A DNA stretch of 64,000 bases from Flectonema sp. DT1601 (Eukaryota > Euglenozoa > Diplonemea > Diplonemida > Diplonemidae). The stretch lies in NCBI GenBank assembly GCA_964019425.1, contig OZ025827.1, forward strand, positions 682,001 to 746,000, in the 5' to 3' direction. A program made the translations under genes and the position numbers. The notes under the pieces are model-generated. The model was not told the DNA's origin. It saw only the letters and a program-made list of their open reading frames with translations, and ran no database searches. Positions 63,494 through 64,000 of the stretch are shown piece after piece; within the stretch, counting starts at the first letter, position 1; every line of letters begins with the position of its first letter.

Positions 63494-64000
63494 ATGAGAT
63501 TACTCAGTCTCTTTATTTTGCTTCCTTTATTGGGTGTTGTTAGTTCACAATTGGTAGTTTCTCCGCCAACTGATCCGGTATTATCACCTCCAACGGAGCC
63601 TGTAGTGTCACCGCCAGCTGAGCCTGTAGTGTCACCGCCAGCTGAGCCTGTAGTTTCACCTCCAACGGAGCCTGTAGTTTCACCGCCAGCTGAGCCTGTA
63701 GTATCACCTCCAACGGAGCCTGTAGTTTCACCTCCAACGGAGCCTGTAGTGTCACCGCCAGCTGAGCCTGTAGTATCACCTCCAACTGATCCGGTAGTAT
63801 CACCTCCAACGGAGCCTGTAGTGTCACCGCCAGCTGAGCCTGTAGTATCACCTCCAACGGAGCCTGTAGTGTCACCGCCAGCTGAGCCTGTAGTGTCACC
63901 GCCAACTGAACCGGTAGTTTCGCCTCCAACTGAGCCTGTAGTATCACCTCCAACGGAGCCTGTAGTTTCACCTCCAACTGATCCGGTAGTATCACCTCCA
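63494..64000 (+). CDS. Giant octapeptide-stalk protein, copy 4 (5' end only)
   Basis: The signal peptide is identical to copies 1-3. The stalk starts at 63554 and continues to the window edge (18 full units plus part of one). The opening order of T- and A-type units follows copy 3 most closely, then departs with an SPPTDP unit. Whether it ends in a b561 domain cannot be seen, but array context makes that likely. Confidence 0.85.
   Translation, partial: MRLLSLFILLPLLGVVSSQLVVSPPTDPVLSPPTEPVVSPPAEPVVSPPAEPVVSPPTEPVVSPPAEPVVSPPTEPVVSPPTEPVVSPPAEPVVSPPTDPVVSPPTEPVVSPPAEPVVSPPTEPVVSPPAEPVVSPPTEPVVSPPTEPVVSPPTEPVVSPPTDPVVSPP

Larger units (their letters stand above)
38130..64000 (+). repeat. Tandem gene array of stalked cytochrome b561 proteins
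   Basis: Four head-to-tail modules with start codons at 38256, 46485, 57281 and 63494, the fourth truncated by the window edge. Each module is a CDS plus a spacer of 1,701, 1,700 or 1,698 nt. The 3' coding tails and spacers differ by only a handful of substitutions and short indels. The 5' flank of the first copy is diverged upstream of about 38130 and lacks the ACTAA-type insert (TAACTAAACTAAACTAAACT) found before copies 2-4, so copy 1 is the edge unit of the array. Confidence 0.95.

Overview
The window is nuclear DNA from a single-celled, ciliated eukaryote. Protein genes are interrupted by short GT-AG introns (about 60 to 180 nt), the standard code fits every gene, and there is an intraflagellar transport gene (IFT54), a cytosolic ribosomal protein gene (RPS13) and a tetraspan protein resembling COPI-associated proteins. 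The lineage cannot be fixed from sequence alone. Every convincing gene lies on the + strand, and most start codons sit 8 to 28 nt downstream of a pyrimidine-rich tract ending in AG. Together with a head-to-tail array of nearly identical genes, this looks like a lineage with directional gene clusters and possibly spliced-leader trans-splicing (as in euglenozoans, dinoflagellates or perkinsids). Ordinary 5'-UTR introns remain an alternative.

Layout. 1-949: 3' end of a gene made of Cys-containing tandem repeats, followed by a decayed relative. 2369-4093: CUE-like/polyQ protein with C-terminal FDDLL motifs. 5265-6465: PDX1/PdxS, the PLP synthase subunit. 7517-8050: RPS13 (uS15). 8333-9928: Q-rich/coiled-coil/RD-rich protein. 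10333-12795: Roc-COR GTPase. 13970-15441: IFT54. 16160-16681: thioredoxin-fold-like protein. 16941-17607: COPI-associated-like tetraspan. 18834-21637: orphan helical-repeat protein. 22151-24173: FxPKI-repeat protein of a type seen in flagellate cytoskeletons. 24849-25556: orphan with an SH3-like patch. 25925-28359: five FN3-like domains fused to a YHGT/SPSI/EW domain. 28360-31673: 3.3 kb without a recognisable gene. 31674-32183: secreted ML-type lipid-binding protein. 33163-36069: secreted GH116-type glycosidase with two PAN/apple-like insertions. 37465-37680 (minus strand): possible relic of a piggyBac-like transposase zinc ribbon.

38130-64000 is the most remarkable part. It is a tandem array of at least four copies (the fourth cut by the window edge) of a gene for a giant surface protein: signal peptide, then 229, 336 or 145 copies of the octapeptide VVSPPTEP/VVSPPAEP, then a short domain with a four-Cys cluster, then a four-histidine cytochrome b561 transmembrane domain. 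The unique parts and the 1.7-kb spacers are almost identical between copies, while the 24-bp repeat arrays differ more than twofold in length. The simplest reading is a recently amplified family of transmembrane electron-transfer proteins carried at the base of very long, rigid, mucin- or HRGP-like stalks. I know of no described family with this architecture.

As far as function can be read, the first 36 kb is a mix of housekeeping, ciliary and orphan genes with no obvious shared pathway. The ML protein, the PAN-GH116 enzyme and the b561 stalk proteins form a run of secreted or surface products in the right half.
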